64,000 nucleotides of DNA from Moritella sp. JT01 (GCF_001574435.1 NZ_LOCN01000009.1:20147-84146), one strand, 5' to 3'. Numbered from the stretch's first letter, positions 8,864-18,842 are shown. Notes: a model not told the origin generated them from the letters alone. Translations and numbers: made by a program.

Positions 8864-8948
8864 TGGTGCGGAAGGAGAGACTTGAACTCTCACACTTTGC
8901 AATACTAGAACCTAAATCTAGCGCGTCTACCAATTCCGCCACTTCCGC
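8864..8948 (-). tRNA. tRNA-Leu(TAG), copy 3
   Basis: 85-nt class II tRNA with long variable arm and encoded CCA. Acceptor GCGGAAG pairs with CTTCCGC; the anticodon stem CTAGA/TCTAG encloses TTTAGGT, giving UAG, which reads CUN leucine codons. It corresponds to leuW of the E. coli metT operon. Confidence 0.96.
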
Positions 8949-8971
8949 AATGTTTTATTTTAAAATAAGAA

Positions 8972-9048
8972 TGGTGGCCATGACGGGACTTGAACCTGTG
9001 ACCCCAGCATTATGAGTGCTGTGCTCTAACCAGCTGAGCTACATGGCC
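8972..9048 (-). tRNA. tRNA-Met(CAT), elongator, copy 2
   Basis: 77-nt tRNA with encoded CCA. The acceptor begins GGCCATG and the anticodon loop CTCATAA gives CAU. The sequence follows the elongator methionine tRNA (GGCTACG type in E. coli) and not the initiator CGCGGGG type; it lacks the initiator's mismatched first pair. Confidence 0.95.
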
Positions 9049-9096
9049 ATTCTTACTTTTTTTCATTTTGTCCGTATAAATACGTGCAAAATAAAG

Positions 9097-9171
9097 TGGC
9101 AGGGATATGAGGATTTGAACCTCAGAATCCCGAGATCAAAACCCGGTGCCTTACCGCTTGGCGATATCCCT
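9097..9171 (-). tRNA. tRNA-Gln(TTG), copy 3
   Basis: 75-nt tRNA identical to the other Gln genes in this array; anticodon UUG, CCA encoded. The sequence on its low-coordinate side abuts the second Met gene, and on the other side begins the recurring ACAATCTGTTTCATGA spacer. Confidence 0.96.
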
Positions 9172-9219
9172 ACAATCTGTTTCATGAACATTACTTATTA
9201 AGTAAGTCATGTTAAAACA

Positions 9220-9304
9220 TGGTGCGGAAGGAGAGACTTGAACTCTCACACTTTGCAATACTAGAACCTAAATCTAGCGCGTCTACCAATTCCGCCACTT
9301 CCGC
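9220..9304 (-). tRNA. tRNA-Leu(TAG), copy 2
   Basis: 85-nt class II tRNA identical to the other Leu genes here; anticodon UAG, CCA encoded. The spacer towards the adjoining Gln gene contains AGTAAGTCATGTTAAA, also found beside the Leu copy at 9540. Confidence 0.96.
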
Positions 9305-9400
9305 ACAATATTCTTTGTCTTTACGAGGTTGGTAGTATTGAATGGTTAGAGTTCAATAAACCTTGTAAAGTTAACACTGACCGAAGTCTGTGTTGGTATA

Positions 9401-9475
9401 TGGCAGGGATATGAGGATTTGAACCTCAGAATCCCGAGATCAAAACCCGGTGCCTTACCGCTTGGCGATATCCCT
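9401..9475 (-). tRNA. tRNA-Gln(TTG), copy 2
   Basis: 75-nt tRNA identical to the other Gln genes; anticodon UUG, CCA encoded. It is part of the second Gln-Leu repeat unit of the array. Confidence 0.96.
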
Positions 9476-9539
9476 ACAATCTGTTTCATGATTATACTTA
9501 TCAATAATAACTATTAACTAAGTAAGTCATGTTAAAGCA

Positions 9540-9624
9540 TGGTGCGGAAGGAGAGACTTGAACTCTCACACTTTGCAATACTAGAACCTAAATCTAGCGC
9601 GTCTACCAATTCCGCCACTTCCGC
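9540..9624 (-). tRNA. tRNA-Leu(TAG), copy 1
   Basis: 85-nt class II tRNA identical to the other Leu genes; anticodon UAG, CCA encoded. Its flank shares AGTAAGTCATGTTAAA with the copy at 9220, a sign of tandem duplication. Confidence 0.96.
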
Positions 9625-9726
9625 ACAATATTCTTTATATTTATAAACTTGGTAGTGTTAATCAAATTAATGAGAAACAGTATTTATAAATTTAACAATC
9701 CGCTAAATAGCCAATCGTTTATATAA

Positions 9727-9801
9727 TGGCAGGGATATGAGGATTTGAACCTCAGAATCCCGAGATCAAAACCCGGTGCCTTACCGCTTGGCGATATCCC
9801 T
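9727..9801 (-). tRNA. tRNA-Gln(TTG), copy 1
   Basis: 75-nt tRNA identical to the other Gln genes; anticodon UUG, CCA encoded. It lies 16 bases after the leading Met tRNA on the transcribed strand. Confidence 0.96.
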
Positions 9802-9817
9802 ACAATTAGAATTAAGA

Positions 9818-9894
9818 TGGTGGCCATGACGGGACTTGAACCTGTGACCCCAGCATTATGAGTGCTGTGCTCTAACCAGCTGAGCTACATGGCC
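9818..9894 (-). tRNA. tRNA-Met(CAT), elongator, copy 1 (first in transcript)
   Basis: 77-nt tRNA, same sequence as the copy at 8972, anticodon CAU, CCA encoded. It is first behind the strong minus-strand promoter at 9947-9975. Having an elongator Met tRNA lead the array matches metT in E. coli. Confidence 0.96.
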
Positions 9895-9946
9895 ATCTTA
9901 AATCTCATTCCGACTAGCAGTTAACTGTTTCGTTGGAACGGGGCGC

Positions 9947-9975
9947 ATTATGCTAATTACAGCCAAGTTCGTCAA
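9947..9975 (-). promoter_or_regulatory. Sigma-70 promoter of the tRNA array with GC-rich discriminator
   Basis: On the minus strand: -35 TTGACG (9970-9975), a 17-base spacer, -10 CATAAT (9947-9952), then GCGCCCC. A GC-rich discriminator is typical of stringently controlled stable-RNA promoters. Upstream of the -35 lies an A/T tract containing the palindrome TAGTTAAAAA-ACG-TTTTTAACTA (9984-10006), suitable as an UP element. Transcription would begin about 45 bases before the first tRNA. Confidence 0.8.
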
Positions 9976-10276
9976 CTATTTTTTAGTTAAAAAACGTTTT
10001 TAACTACGCCTGTTGAAATTCTGTACGAATCCTGTTGTCACTCTATGCTATTTGTAGCAAAACTGCAATTATTGATGGTTTTAAACAGGTAAAGTGAATC
10101 TTTAATTATTGAACTATTTTTCTGTATTTAGTTATTTCAGTCAATGCGTGGTGGTGTGATGAAAATAAAGCTGCCACGATGAATAGAAACAAAAAACGCT
10201 GGCAATTGCCAGCGTTTGGTTGTGCTACTTTAAGTGTGTTTTTAGATATAACTAAAGGTTTTTAGCGTAAGTAAAG
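9976..10276. other. Gene-free gap upstream of the tRNA promoter
   Basis: No gene seen. It contains the A/T-rich UP-like tract and palindrome (9984-10006) next to the tRNA promoter, roughly 180 bases of unstructured sequence, and the ychF terminator (10190-10217). Confidence 0.5.
10190..10217 (-). terminator. Intrinsic terminator of ychF
   Basis: The 24-base perfect palindrome AAACGCTGGCAATTGCCAGCGTTT (10194-10217) is followed on the minus strand by a T run. It lies about 60 bases past the ychF stop. Confidence 0.85.
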
Positions 10277-11368
10277 TTATACGTTGAAACGGAAATGTAC
10301 AACATCACCATCTTTAACGATGTAGTCTTTACCTTCTAAACGCCATTGACCTGCAGTCTTAGCGCCGGCTTCACCTTGGTGTTCAATGAAAGCTGCATAT
10401 GGCACTACTTCTGCACGGATGAAACCTTTTTCGAAGTCGGTATGGATCTTACCTGCTGCTTGTGGTGCTGTCGCATTCACAGGGATAGTCCATGCGCGCA
10501 CTTCTTTAACACCCGCAGTGAAATAAGTCTGTAGAGTCAGTAGCTCGTAACCGGCACGAATGACACGGTTAAGACCAGGTTCTTCAATACCCATGTCTTC
10601 CATGAACTCTGCACGTTCTTCGTCTTCAAGTTCAGCAATGTCTGATTCCATTGAAGCACAGATAGCCACTACTACGGCATTTTCTTTTTCAGCAAGTTCA
10701 CGCACTTGATCTAAGTGTGGGTTATTTTCAAAACCTTCTTCGTCAACGTTAGCTATGTACATGGTTGGTTTTAGCGTGAGGAAGTTCATGTAATCAATTG
10801 CGGCAACTTCGTCTTTCGTTAATTCTAAAGAACGAACCATTTCACCTTCAGCAAGGTGAGCAAGGATCTTTTCGATTACGGGTAGTTCAAATTTAGCGTC
10901 TTTATCGCCGCCTTTGGCTTTTTTAGCTAAACGTAGGATGACCTTTTCACAGCTGTCTAGATCGGCAAGTGCTAATTCAGTGTTGATAATTTCGATATCA
11001 TCTAATGGTGAAATTTTATTGTTAACGTGAATGATGTTTTCATTTTCAAAGCAACGTACAACATGACCGATTGCATCAGTTTCACGGATGTTTGCTAGGA
11101 ATTTGTTACCTAGACCTTCACCTTTTGATGCGCCCGCTACTAAGCCTGCAATATCAACAAATTCCATTGTAGTTGGTAATACGCGTTCTGGGTTTACGAT
11201 CGCAGATAGTGCATCTAAACGCTTATCTGGTACAGGCACAACACCCGTGTTCGGCTCGATTGTGCAGAATGGGAAATTGGCAGCTTCGATACCCGCTTGT
11301 GTTAATGCATTAAATAGTGTTGATTTACCTACGTTTGGTAAGCCTACGATACCGCATTTAAAACCCAT
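10277..11368 (-). CDS. ychF: Redox-responsive ATPase YchF (OLA1 family)
   Basis: 363 residues, the usual length. The N-terminal G domain has the P-loop GLPNVGKST (about 8-16) and [16 protein letters not shown] (switch II). NVDE replaces the NKxD guanine-recognition motif, which explains the known preference for ATP. A coiled-coil insert and a C-terminal TGS domain (ending VHFRFNV) complete it. YchF binds ribosomes and modulates translation and the oxidative stress response. It follows pth as in E. coli, with a 90-base gap, and has its own terminator downstream. Confidence 0.95.
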   Translation of the reverse strand: MGFKCGIVGLPNVGKSTLFNALTQAGIEAANFPFCTIEPNTGVVPVPDKRLDALSAIVNPERVLPTTMEFVDIAGLVAGASKGEGLGNKFLANIRETDAIGHVVRCFENENIIHVNNKISPLDDIEIINTELALADLDSCEKVILRLAKKAKGGDKDAKFELPVIEKILAHLAEGEMVRSLELTKDEVAAIDYMNFLTLKPTMYIANVDEEGFENNPHLDQVRELAEKENAVVVAICASMESDIAELEDEERAEFMEDMGIEEPGLNRVIRAGYELLTLQTYFTAGVKEVRAWTIPVNATAPQAAGKIHTDFEKGFIRAEVVPYAAFIEHQGEAGAKTAGQWRLEGKDYIVKDGDVVHFRFNV

Positions 11369-11458
11369 GATTTTTACCTTCTTTGCTATGTACTAAAATT
11401 GGTTCACACAGTTAAATTATTTACCTGAGTGTGTTGAATTATTTCTTTTTTTTATTAA

Positions 11459-12049
11459 TCATTGCGCTTTAAACGTATGTAAACGACTCATCGCTTTGGT
11501 CATGCCGTCTTTAGCTAAAATATCGATACAGCGCACTGCTTCATCAATCGCTGCATCCATTTGTTCTTGTTCTTTGGCTTGTGCTTTGCCAAGTACGTAA
11601 CCGGTTACCTTGTCTTTATGGCCTGGGTGACCAATGCCAATCCGTAAACGGTAGAATTCTTTGCTGTTCGCCATCTTGCTAATAATGTCTTTCAGTCCAT
11701 TATGGCCACCATGGCTACCACCTTGCTTAAATTTAGCCACTCCGGGTGGTAAATCGAGTTCATCATGAACAACTAAAATCTGTGTTACATCAATGCGGTA
11801 AAATTTAGCTAACGCTGAAACCGACTTACCGCTCAAATTCATGAATGTGGTCGGGATTAATAGTCGCACATCTTGGCCGGCAATCGCTATTCTTGCAGTG
11901 TAACCAAAATATTTAGCTTCTTCACGTAATTGCGTGTTGTGCCATTTCGCTAATTCGTTAATAAACCAAGCACCGGCATTATGACGGGTGCGGCTGTATT
12001 CTTGTCCTGGATTAGCCAGGCCGACAATTAAACGAATGTCGTTGCTCAT
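11459..12049 (-). CDS. pth: Peptidyl-tRNA hydrolase
   Basis: 196 residues. It cleaves peptidyl-tRNAs released from stalled ribosomes. Diagnostic motifs are [17 protein letters not shown] with catalytic His23, TFMNLSG, and [10 protein letters not shown] with the conserved Asp. [13 protein letters not shown] is also typical. The start ATG begins [11 protein letters not shown]. It is cotranscribed in the direction of ychF, a pairing that is widespread in proteobacteria. Confidence 0.96.
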   Translation of the reverse strand: MSNDIRLIVGLANPGQEYSRTRHNAGAWFINELAKWHNTQLREEAKYFGYTARIAIAGQDVRLLIPTTFMNLSGKSVSALAKFYRIDVTQILVVHDELDLPPGVAKFKQGGSHGGHNGLKDIISKMANSKEFYRLRIGIGHPGHKDKVTGYVLGKAQAKEQEQMDAAIDEAVRCIDILAKDGMTKAMSRLHTFKAQ

Positions 12050-12225
12050 GGTATACCTATATTACTGTAATGATGGCTTAATGCGTATTCGAGTCAGTCG
12101 ACCCTTACTCATTGGATAAAAAACGCGCTATTTTACCTTGTGTCAGCGCAAAGCTCAACTGACGTATTCACCAAGTTGAATGATAGCGTGCTTATGGCTT
12201 AAAGTATTCGCTGCTTAGAGAAACA

Positions 12226-12260
12226 AAAAACCGAGCCTGGTAATACCAAACTCGGTTTTT
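12226..12260. terminator. Bidirectional intrinsic terminator between pth and prs
   Basis: Stem AAAAACCGAG (12226-12235) pairs with CTCGGTTTTT (12251-12260) around a 15-base loop, with A/T tracts on both flanks. It ends the prs transcript on the minus strand, 37 bases past the prs stop. Confidence 0.8.
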
Positions 12261-12296
12261 ATTGCACTGCTTAAATTAAATTATGGGCTAATTTAA

Positions 12297-13241
12297 TTAG
12301 TTAAACATTGCTGAGATAGATTCTTCGTTGCTAACGCGACGAATTGCCTCGGCTAGCATAGGGCTAAGACTCAATACGCGTACGTTTGCCATTGCAGCCA
12401 CTTCTGGAGAGAGTGGAATTGAATCGGTAACAACAATTTCATCAATGCAAGAGTTACGCAGATTTTCAACCGCGTTACCAGAGAATACTGGGTGAGTCGC
12501 GTAAGCAAATACACGTTTCGCGCCATTCTTCTTCAGTGCTGTTGCAGCGGCACATAATGTGCCGCCCGTGTCGATCATGTCATCAACAAGGATACAATCA
12601 CGGTCTTTCACATCACCAATAATGTGCATTACCTGTGCTACGTTTGCTTTTGGACGACGTTTGTCGATAATTGCAAGATCTGCTTCATCCAATAATTTAG
12701 CGTTAGCACGTGCACGTACTACACCACCGATATCCGGAGATACGATAACTGGGTTTTCAAGATTTTTTTCTTGCATGTCGGCTAATAATACTGGCGTACC
12801 AAATACATTATCAACAGGCACATCGAAGAAGCCTTGGATTTGTTCTGCGTGTAGATCAACCGTTAATACACGATCAACACCAACACTAGAAAGGAAATCG
12901 GCTACAACTTTTGCTGTAATTGGCACGCGAGAAGAACGTACACGACGATCTTGACGAGCATAACCAAAATAAGGAATAACAGCAGTAATACGACCCGCTG
13001 ATGCACGACGCATCGCATCAACCATAACGATCAATTCCATTAGGTTGTCGTTCGTTGGTGCACAAGTAGATTGTAGTATGAAGATATCTCCACCACGTAC
13101 ATTTTCTTCAATTTCAACACTAATTTCACCATCGCTAAAGCGACCAACTTTGGCTTTGCCAAGTTGAATGAAAAGGCGGTCTGCAACTTTCTGTGCAAGT
13201 TCTGGTGTAGCGTTACCAGCAAAGAGCTTCATGTCGGGCAC
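12297..13241 (-). CDS. prs: Ribose-phosphate pyrophosphokinase
   Basis: 314 residues. It makes PRPP from ribose 5-phosphate and ATP for nucleotide, His, Trp and NAD synthesis. The sequence follows E. coli Prs almost word for word: [20 protein letters not shown], and the PRPP-binding loop [10 protein letters not shown]. The start is GTG ([10 protein letters not shown]), the same choice as in E. coli. It lies between ispE and pth as in enterobacteria. An isolated TATAAT box sits about 30 bases upstream on the minus strand, but without a good -35. Confidence 0.97.
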   Translation of the reverse strand: MPDMKLFAGNATPELAQKVADRLFIQLGKAKVGRFSDGEISVEIEENVRGGDIFILQSTCAPTNDNLMELIVMVDAMRRASAGRITAVIPYFGYARQDRRVRSSRVPITAKVVADFLSSVGVDRVLTVDLHAEQIQGFFDVPVDNVFGTPVLLADMQEKNLENPVIVSPDIGGVVRARANAKLLDEADLAIIDKRRPKANVAQVMHIIGDVKDRDCILVDDMIDTGGTLCAAATALKKNGAKRVFAYATHPVFSGNAVENLRNSCIDEIVVTDSIPLSPEVAAMANVRVLSLSPMLAEAIRRVSNEESISAMFN

Positions 13242-13419
13242 GGTGTAACCTCAGGTAATCGATGTATTTGGCTGGGATATAATTATACTCCTAGTCAGCG
13301 AACTGCCTAGTAGAGATCCCCAGCGTTAATCTCTTAAAATTTGGTAACAACTTAATAGCTAAGATTCAGGTATCGTATTTATTTTCTCGTGTTCATTATT
13401 ATTGCGCCGTATTTTTCAA

Positions 13420-14277
13420 TCATGCAATAGTCGCGTTTTCTAAATCACGTAATAGCGGTGATTTATTTAAGCTCTTCGCGATATAAATTTGCATACCTTT
13501 AGGCGCTTTCGCTAATACTGTTAATGCATCAGACTTAGTTTTAAATTCAGAAAAAACACAACAACCGGAACCTGTCAGTCGAGATGGCGCATATTTTAGC
13601 AACCACTCCAATGCTTTTGCAACCTCAGGATGACGTTTTTTCACAGTTGGTTCAAAGTCATTTCGCCATTCGTCTTGTAATAACTGATTCAGCGGGCGTT
13701 TTGGCGTATCACGTATTAATTCTGGATCAGAAAATAATTTTGCCGTATTGACCTGTGTGTCTGGTACGACAATAAGATAATAGTTCTCATCCACCTCAAT
13801 AGAGGTAAGCTGCTCACCTATTCCTTCAGCAAATGCGGCATGACCACGGACAAACACGGGTACATCCGCACCGAGCTTAACGCCAATTGCGGCTAATTGA
13901 TCTTCATCAAGGTGTAACTGCCAAAGTTGATTTAATGCGACTAAGGTGGTTGCAGCATCTGAAGAACCGCCACCAAGGCCCCCTCCCATAGGAAGGTTTT
14001 TGGTTAGTTGAATATCTGCACCCAATGGCAGCGCTGAATGTGCTTTAAGCGCCATAGCGGCTTGATAGATGATATTGTCGGTAACAGGAATACTTGGGAT
14101 CTCTGGCGTAATCGTGATGCTATCAGTGAGGTTTGGGGTAATAGCTAACTCATCACCGATATCAACAAATTGAAATAAAGTTTGTAATTCATGATAGCCA
14201 TCCGGACGACGGCCATTAATATACAGGAATAGATTCAGTTTTGCGGGTGCTGACCAATGGCTAGTATTTTGTTGCAT
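13420..14277 (-). CDS. ispE: 4-diphosphocytidyl-2-C-methyl-D-erythritol kinase
   Basis: 285 residues. This GHMP kinase phosphorylates CDP-methylerythritol in the MEP isoprenoid pathway. The ATP-binding loop is PMGGGLGGGSSDAAT (about residues 95-110), the N-terminal substrate motif is APAKLNLFLYINGRRPDGYH, and the C-terminal GHMP motif is LTGSGCCVF. The start overlaps the end of lolB by 17 bases, so the two are coupled. dxr of the same pathway is at 51656. Confidence 0.96.
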   Translation of the reverse strand: MQQNTSHWSAPAKLNLFLYINGRRPDGYHELQTLFQFVDIGDELAITPNLTDSITITPEIPSIPVTDNIIYQAAMALKAHSALPLGADIQLTKNLPMGGGLGGGSSDAATTLVALNQLWQLHLDEDQLAAIGVKLGADVPVFVRGHAAFAEGIGEQLTSIEVDENYYLIVVPDTQVNTAKLFSDPELIRDTPKRPLNQLLQDEWRNDFEPTVKKRHPEVAKALEWLLKYAPSRLTGSGCCVFSEFKTKSDALTVLAKAPKGMQIYIAKSLNKSPLLRDLENATIA

Positions 14278-14872
14278 TTAAATTCCAGTTTCGAGTCGTG
14301 ATTTTTATACGCATGTCGTCTTTTTTGATAACTATATTTTTAGGTAACCAAATATTATCGATTAATTGATAATGAGTATAACTGATGTGCCAACCGAGTG
14401 GATGATTAGCTTGGGTTACACGACCATAATTATCGAGTTGAACATCGTCAGTTAATGGGTCTCCCATGATCCAAGCGCGTAATTCATTCACCGGAATTGG
14501 GATTGGACTGAGTTGGTTAATCAGTGTTTGAGTGTTGCGGCCTTGGTATTGGCGGTCATCATTTAAAATCAGCGTGGAGATATTATCACTACGCTTAATC
14601 GTAAGCACATGAATACCAAATGGTCCCGTTAGGTTAATCTTGAAATCATGGTCATATTGCTGCCAGTTTAAGGTAGCAGAATTACGAGAATCAGGACTAA
14701 TAAAAGCAATTTGTCCTTGCAGTTGCCAAGTCCGAATACTTTGTAATTGAACTTGGTGTTGCTGCCATAATTGTTGTGGGTTACCAACAGGGGGTTGTAT
14801 CTGTGTTGTACTACTACAGGCACTGAGTAATATGCTAACAATAAAAATGTAAATAGAACGCTGAAATGTCAT
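14261..14872 (-). CDS. lolB: Outer-membrane lipoprotein receptor LolB
   Basis: 203 residues with a lipoprotein signal (lipobox LLSAC, lipidated Cys19). LolB accepts lipoproteins from the carrier LolA and inserts them in the outer membrane. Visible features are WQLQGQIAFISPD and the LNWQQYDHDFKINLTGPFG stretch typical of the family. It is divergent from hemA across a 149-base gap, the same arrangement as in E. coli, and leads the lolB-ispE-prs run. Confidence 0.92.
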   Translation of the reverse strand: MTFQRSIYIFIVSILLSACSSTTQIQPPVGNPQQLWQQHQVQLQSIRTWQLQGQIAFISPDSRNSATLNWQQYDHDFKINLTGPFGIHVLTIKRSDNISTLILNDDRQYQGRNTQTLINQLSPIPIPVNELRAWIMGDPLTDDVQLDNYGRVTQANHPLGWHISYTHYQLIDNIWLPKNIVIKKDDMRIKITTRNWNLNATKY

Positions 14873-14951
14873 AAGATACTCAAAAAAATAAAGTAATGAT
14901 GATAAAGAGCAAGCATGAGGTTATAAAAACAGATATGCTTGGTTTTGTCAC

Positions 14952-14980
14952 TTTAAAAATACATACTTTTTGCGTAGAAT
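14952..14980 (+). promoter_or_regulatory. Possible hemA promoter
   Basis: TTTAAA (14952-14957), a 17-base spacer and TAGAAT (14975-14980), 41 bases before the hemA start. The -10 is good and the -35 weak. Confidence 0.35.
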
Positions 14981-15021
14981 AGCCTCCTATTTGTTTTACA
15001 ACTATCCACAGTAAGTAATAC

Positions 15022-16275
15022 ATGACTCTGTTAGCACTAGGCATAAATCATAATACGGCACCTGTATCATTACGTGAAAAGGTTGCTTTTTCACCTGACA
15101 ATATTGAAGCGGCGTTCGCCAGCATTACGGCTGAGGGTATCGCGTCGGAAGTGGTGATTGTTTCAACTTGTAATCGTACCGAGATATATTGCAAAATTGA
15201 GCAAGGACAGCCCGAACGCGTTACGCAGTGGTTAGTTGATTTTCATCAGGTTAAAATTGATGAATTAGCAGCATGTACTTACCGGCATTACGATACGGAT
15301 GCGGTACGCCATCTGATGCGAGTGGCTGGTGGCTTAGATTCACTGGTATTAGGTGAACCGCAAATTTTAGGGCAGATAAAACAAGCCTTTGCGAAAGCAA
15401 AACAGTTAAATTCTGTTGCTCAAACTCTAGATAAGCTATTTCAGAAAACGTTTACAGCCGCTAAGCGCGTGCGTACCGAAACTGAAATCGGTGCTAATGC
15501 AGTCTCCGTGGCTTTTGCGGCGGTGAGTTTAAGTAAACATATCTTTGATGATTTATCTAAAACGCGTGTGTTACTGATTGGGGCGGGTGAAACCATTGAT
15601 CTGGTTGCGACGCACCTTGCGGATCAAAATGTCTGTGAGATGATGGTGGCTAACCGTACTTTATCCCGTGCGCAAGTGCTGGGTGACAAGTTTGGTGCCA
15701 GCACCATGACCCTAGAAGAGATCCCTCAGCATTTACATAATGCGGATATTGTCATCAGTTCGACGGCAAGCCCATTACCTATTATCGGTAAAGGAATGAT
15801 CGAAAGTGCATTAAAACTACGCAAACAAAAACCTATTTTCCTGGTTGATATTGCCGTGCCCCGGGATATTGAAGAAGAAGTCGGCGAGTTAGGTAATGCA
15901 TATTTATACACTGTCGATGACCTGCAGGGCATCATTGAACAGAATAAAGAAGCACGTCAAGATGCTGCAGAGCAAGCAGAGCACATTATTACTGAAGAAA
16001 CACAACTGTTTGCTGAATGGATTGCTTCATTATCAAGTGTCGATTCTATTAAAGAATACCGGAATGCAGCAATGGCTGAAAAAGAGCTGTTACTTGAAAG
16101 AGCGATAGCGGCGCTGCAAAATGGCACTGACTACGAACGTGTATTAACTGAGTTAGCCAATAAATTAACCAACAAACTTATCCATGCACCGACGCAAGCA
16201 CTGGTGAGTGCAGGCAAGCGTAATCAAGATGACGAGCTATTATTAGTGCGTCGTGTCGTTGGTCTTGACTCATAA
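15022..16275 (+). CDS. hemA: Glutamyl-tRNA reductase
   Basis: 417 residues. It reduces glutamyl-tRNA(Glu) to glutamate-1-semialdehyde, the first step of C5 heme synthesis. The catalytic site is [10 protein letters not shown] with Cys50, the substrate-binding motif is [13 protein letters not shown], and the NADPH domain has [14 protein letters not shown]-terminal dimerisation helix follows. It heads the conserved hemA-prfA-prmC-sirB2-sirB1-kdsA run, although a 247-base gap separates it from prfA. Confidence 0.97.
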   Translation: MTLLALGINHNTAPVSLREKVAFSPDNIEAAFASITAEGIASEVVIVSTCNRTEIYCKIEQGQPERVTQWLVDFHQVKIDELAACTYRHYDTDAVRHLMRVAGGLDSLVLGEPQILGQIKQAFAKAKQLNSVAQTLDKLFQKTFTAAKRVRTETEIGANAVSVAFAAVSLSKHIFDDLSKTRVLLIGAGETIDLVATHLADQNVCEMMVANRTLSRAQVLGDKFGASTMTLEEIPQHLHNADIVISSTASPLPIIGKGMIESALKLRKQKPIFLVDIAVPRDIEEEVGELGNAYLYTVDDLQGIIEQNKEARQDAAEQAEHIITEETQLFAEWIASLSSVDSIKEYRNAAMAEKELLLERAIAALQNGTDYERVLTELANKLTNKLIHAPTQALVSAGKRNQDDELLLVRRVVGLDS

Positions 16276-16522
16276 CCACGCTCCTAAAATAAAATAGATA
16301 TTACCGTTGCTGATAATTGAAATTCATTAGCAACTGGTTACTCTATTTCAAACTGTTTTGGCATATATTCGGTATATCAATAGTAAATTATCGGAAAGCA
16401 ATCGACTATTTCCTTACATATAGGTATCCTTGCCGATCACAACAAAGAAATAATCCATATTCAATTACTGAAGCAGCCTGTAAGACTTCGGTGATCTATT
16501 TAACGGTAATACGAGAGTAAAG

Positions 16523-17611
16523 ATGAAAGCATCGATCATTACAAAATTAGAAGCCCTAATCGAACGCCATGAAGAAGTTCAAGCACTGTTAGGTGAGCCA
16601 GAGATCATCAGTGATCAAGACCGTTACCGTGCACTAACAAAAGAATACGCGCAATTAGAAGAGTTAGTTACTTGTTTTAAAGAATACCAAGACGCAAAAG
16701 AAGATTTTGAATCAGCAGAAGAGATGTTAAAGGATGAAGATCCTGACATGCGTGAAATGGCTGTTGAAGAATATAAAGAAAGCAAAGCCACTGTTGCACG
16801 TGTGAGTGATGAATTAGAAGTCTTATTGTTACCACGCGATCCAAATGACAGCAATAACTGTTTCTTAGAGATCCGTGCGGGTGCAGGTGGTGACGAAGCG
16901 GCAATCTTTGCGGGCGACCTTTACCGTATGTACAGTAAGTATGCTGAGAAAAAAGGCTGGCGCTTATCAATCATGAACTTAAGCAGCAGTGATCAAGGCG
17001 GTTACAAAGAAGTTATCGTTAAGATGGAAGGTGCTGCAGTATTTGGCACCATGAAGTTTGAGTCAGGTGGTCACCGTGTACAACGTGTACCAGAAACTGA
17101 ATCACAAGGTCGTATCCATACGTCAGCTTGTACTGTGGTGGTTATGCCTGAGGTTCCTGAATCAGATGCGATCGTCATTAATACTGCCGATCTTAAAGTT
17201 GATACGTTCCGAGCTTCGGGCGCCGGTGGTCAGCACGTAAATAAAACCGATTCTGCAATCCGTATTACTCACATTCCAACGGGTACAGTGGTTGAGTGTC
17301 AAGACGAACGTTCACAGCATAAAAACCGTGCACGTGCGATGTCAATTCTACAAGCGCGAATTCAAGCGGCTGCTGATGAAGTTGTGCGTCTTGAAGAAGA
17401 AAGTACCCGTCGTAGCCTAGTGGCAAGTGGCGATCGTTCTGAACGTATCCGTACTTATAACTACCCACAAGGTCGCGTTAGTGATCACCGTATCAATCTA
17501 ACACTTTACCGTCTAAATGAAGTGATGGAAGGTGAGCTAGACGTATTGATCCAACCAATCATTCAAGAACATCAAGCGGATCTGTTAGCGGCGCTTGCTG
17601 AAGCAGATTAG
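16523..17611 (+). CDS. prfA: Peptide chain release factor 1
   Basis: 362 residues. RF1 recognises UAA and UAG and triggers peptidyl-tRNA hydrolysis. The GGQ motif is in [18 protein letters not shown] (about residue 237), and the codon-recognition loop region carries [18 protein letters not shown] (PxT-type). PrmC, the enzyme that methylates this Gln, is encoded 2 bases downstream. Confidence 0.97.
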   Translation: MKASIITKLEALIERHEEVQALLGEPEIISDQDRYRALTKEYAQLEELVTCFKEYQDAKEDFESAEEMLKDEDPDMREMAVEEYKESKATVARVSDELEVLLLPRDPNDSNNCFLEIRAGAGGDEAAIFAGDLYRMYSKYAEKKGWRLSIMNLSSSDQGGYKEVIVKMEGAAVFGTMKFESGGHRVQRVPETESQGRIHTSACTVVVMPEVPESDAIVINTADLKVDTFRASGAGGQHVNKTDSAIRITHIPTGTVVECQDERSQHKNRARAMSILQARIQAAADEVVRLEEESTRRSLVASGDRSERIRTYNYPQGRVSDHRINLTLYRLNEVMEGELDVLIQPIIQEHQADLLAALAEAD

Positions 17612-17613
17612 GT

Positions 17614-18465
17614 GTGTCGAGTACTGTGAAAACAATCGCACAATTACTGCAGTGGGCTGTCAAACAGCTCACTGACAGCGAAAGCCCGAAGCTTGATGCC
17701 GACGTTATCCTTTGTTTCCTACTCGATAAAGATCGCAGTTATCTTTTCACTTGGGATGACAAGGTAATGGATGATGATATTATTCGTCGTTTTACTGCAC
17801 TTATCACGCGTCGTCAGGCGGGTGAACCTGTCGCTCATATTCTTGGTTATCGTGAATTTTGGTCATTAGAATTAGAAGTGTCTCCGGATACGTTAATTCC
17901 AAGACCTGATACCGAAGTCTTAGTCGAACAAGCACTTGTTTGCATGCCGACTCAAGCTTGCCAAGTATTAGATTTAGGGACGGGTACGGGCGCTATCGCA
18001 CTGGCCTTAGCATCAGAATCACCACAAGCGACAGTGACCGCAATTGAATATCAGCAAGGCGCGGCTGCATTAGCACGTCGTAATGCCAAACGCTGTGGTT
18101 TTGATGTGACGGTATTGCAAGGTAGTTGGTTTGAACCTTTACAGGTGAGTCAACGCTTTGATGTGATAGTCAGCAATCCTCCCTATATCGAAGAACACGA
18201 TCCACATCTGGCAATGGGCGACGTGCGTTTTGAGCCGTTAACTGCCTTAGTTGCTGCTGATGATGGACTGGCTGACTTAAAACACATTATTCGTGAAGGT
18301 TATCAGTTTTTAACCCCGGATGGCTGGTTGTTAGTGGAACATGGTTTTGAGCAAGGAACTGCGGTACGCGCATTATTTACCGCATCCAATTATCATCAGG
18401 TTGTTACCCATAAAGATTATGGTAATAACGATCGGATTACTGTCGGACAACGAAAAGAAGTCTAA
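17614..18465 (+). CDS. prmC: Release factor glutamine N5-methyltransferase PrmC
   Basis: 283 residues from GTG 17614. It methylates the GGQ glutamine of RF1/RF2. An N-terminal substrate-binding helical domain (REFWSLELEVSPDTLIPRPD) is followed by a SAM-dependent domain (LDLGTGTGAIALAL) and the catalytic NPPY motif in VSNPPYIEEHDPHL. A second GTG at 17626 (MKTIAQLL) aligns better with the usual family start, so the first four residues are uncertain. It is coupled to prfA (2-base gap) and to the next gene (2-base gap). Confidence 0.95.
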   Translation: MSSTVKTIAQLLQWAVKQLTDSESPKLDADVILCFLLDKDRSYLFTWDDKVMDDDIIRRFTALITRRQAGEPVAHILGYREFWSLELEVSPDTLIPRPDTEVLVEQALVCMPTQACQVLDLGTGTGAIALALASESPQATVTAIEYQQGAAALARRNAKRCGFDVTVLQGSWFEPLQVSQRFDVIVSNPPYIEEHDPHLAMGDVRFEPLTALVAADDGLADLKHIIREGYQFLTPDGWLLVEHGFEQGTAVRALFTASNYHQVVTHKDYGNNDRITVGQRKEV

Positions 18466-18467
18466 TC

Positions 18468-18842
18468 ATGGATATTGTTATTCCGCTGCACATCGCGACG
18501 CTGTTATTAAGTGTGCTGATGTATTTTTTAAATTTTGCCTTCACAATAAAGCAATCACCGTATCTTGAGCATACTGGTTTTATCAAATCACGTAAGGTGA
18601 TAGATATGATCACTGTGATGATGATTGCATTAGTGTGTATGGTTTCAGGTCAAGCACCGTTTGTTGATACGGTCATGACAGAAAAATTATTGTCGACACT
18701 GGCCATCACCTTTATGGTGTTCATGTCATTACAGCAAGATAAGAATCTATTTTTCCGCTGTTTTGCATTTGCCGGTAGTATCGGCTGGTTATTTTATGTA
18801 TACACGTTAGCCGTTAATGGCGAAGCATATTTGCTGAGGTAG
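18468..18842 (+). CDS. SirB2-family membrane protein (YchQ-like)
   Basis: A 124-residue integral membrane protein with four hydrophobic helices. It has the SirB2 pattern: LHIATLLLSVLMYFLNF at the start, then the H-T-G-F motif, and GSIGWLFYVYTLAV at the end. The molecular role is unknown; the name comes from a Salmonella invasion-regulation study. Its place between prmC and the SirB1 gene is the same as in E. coli (ychQ-ychA), which supports the assignment. Confidence 0.85.
   Translation: MDIVIPLHIATLLLSVLMYFLNFAFTIKQSPYLEHTGFIKSRKVIDMITVMMIALVCMVSGQAPFVDTVMTEKLLSTLAITFMVFMSLQQDKNLFFRCFAFAGSIGWLFYVYTLAVNGEAYLLR

Noticed and set aside
8709..8942. Open frames running through the tRNA genes (also 9016-9201)
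   Set aside because: They translate tRNA sequence; such false proteins (GRSSSIG-like and RIPRSKPGALPLGD-like) are common annotation errors.
12559..12954. 131-codon plus-strand frame opposite prs
   Set aside because: Reverse-frame shadow of a highly conserved enzyme; Arg/Ser/Thr-rich with no start signal.
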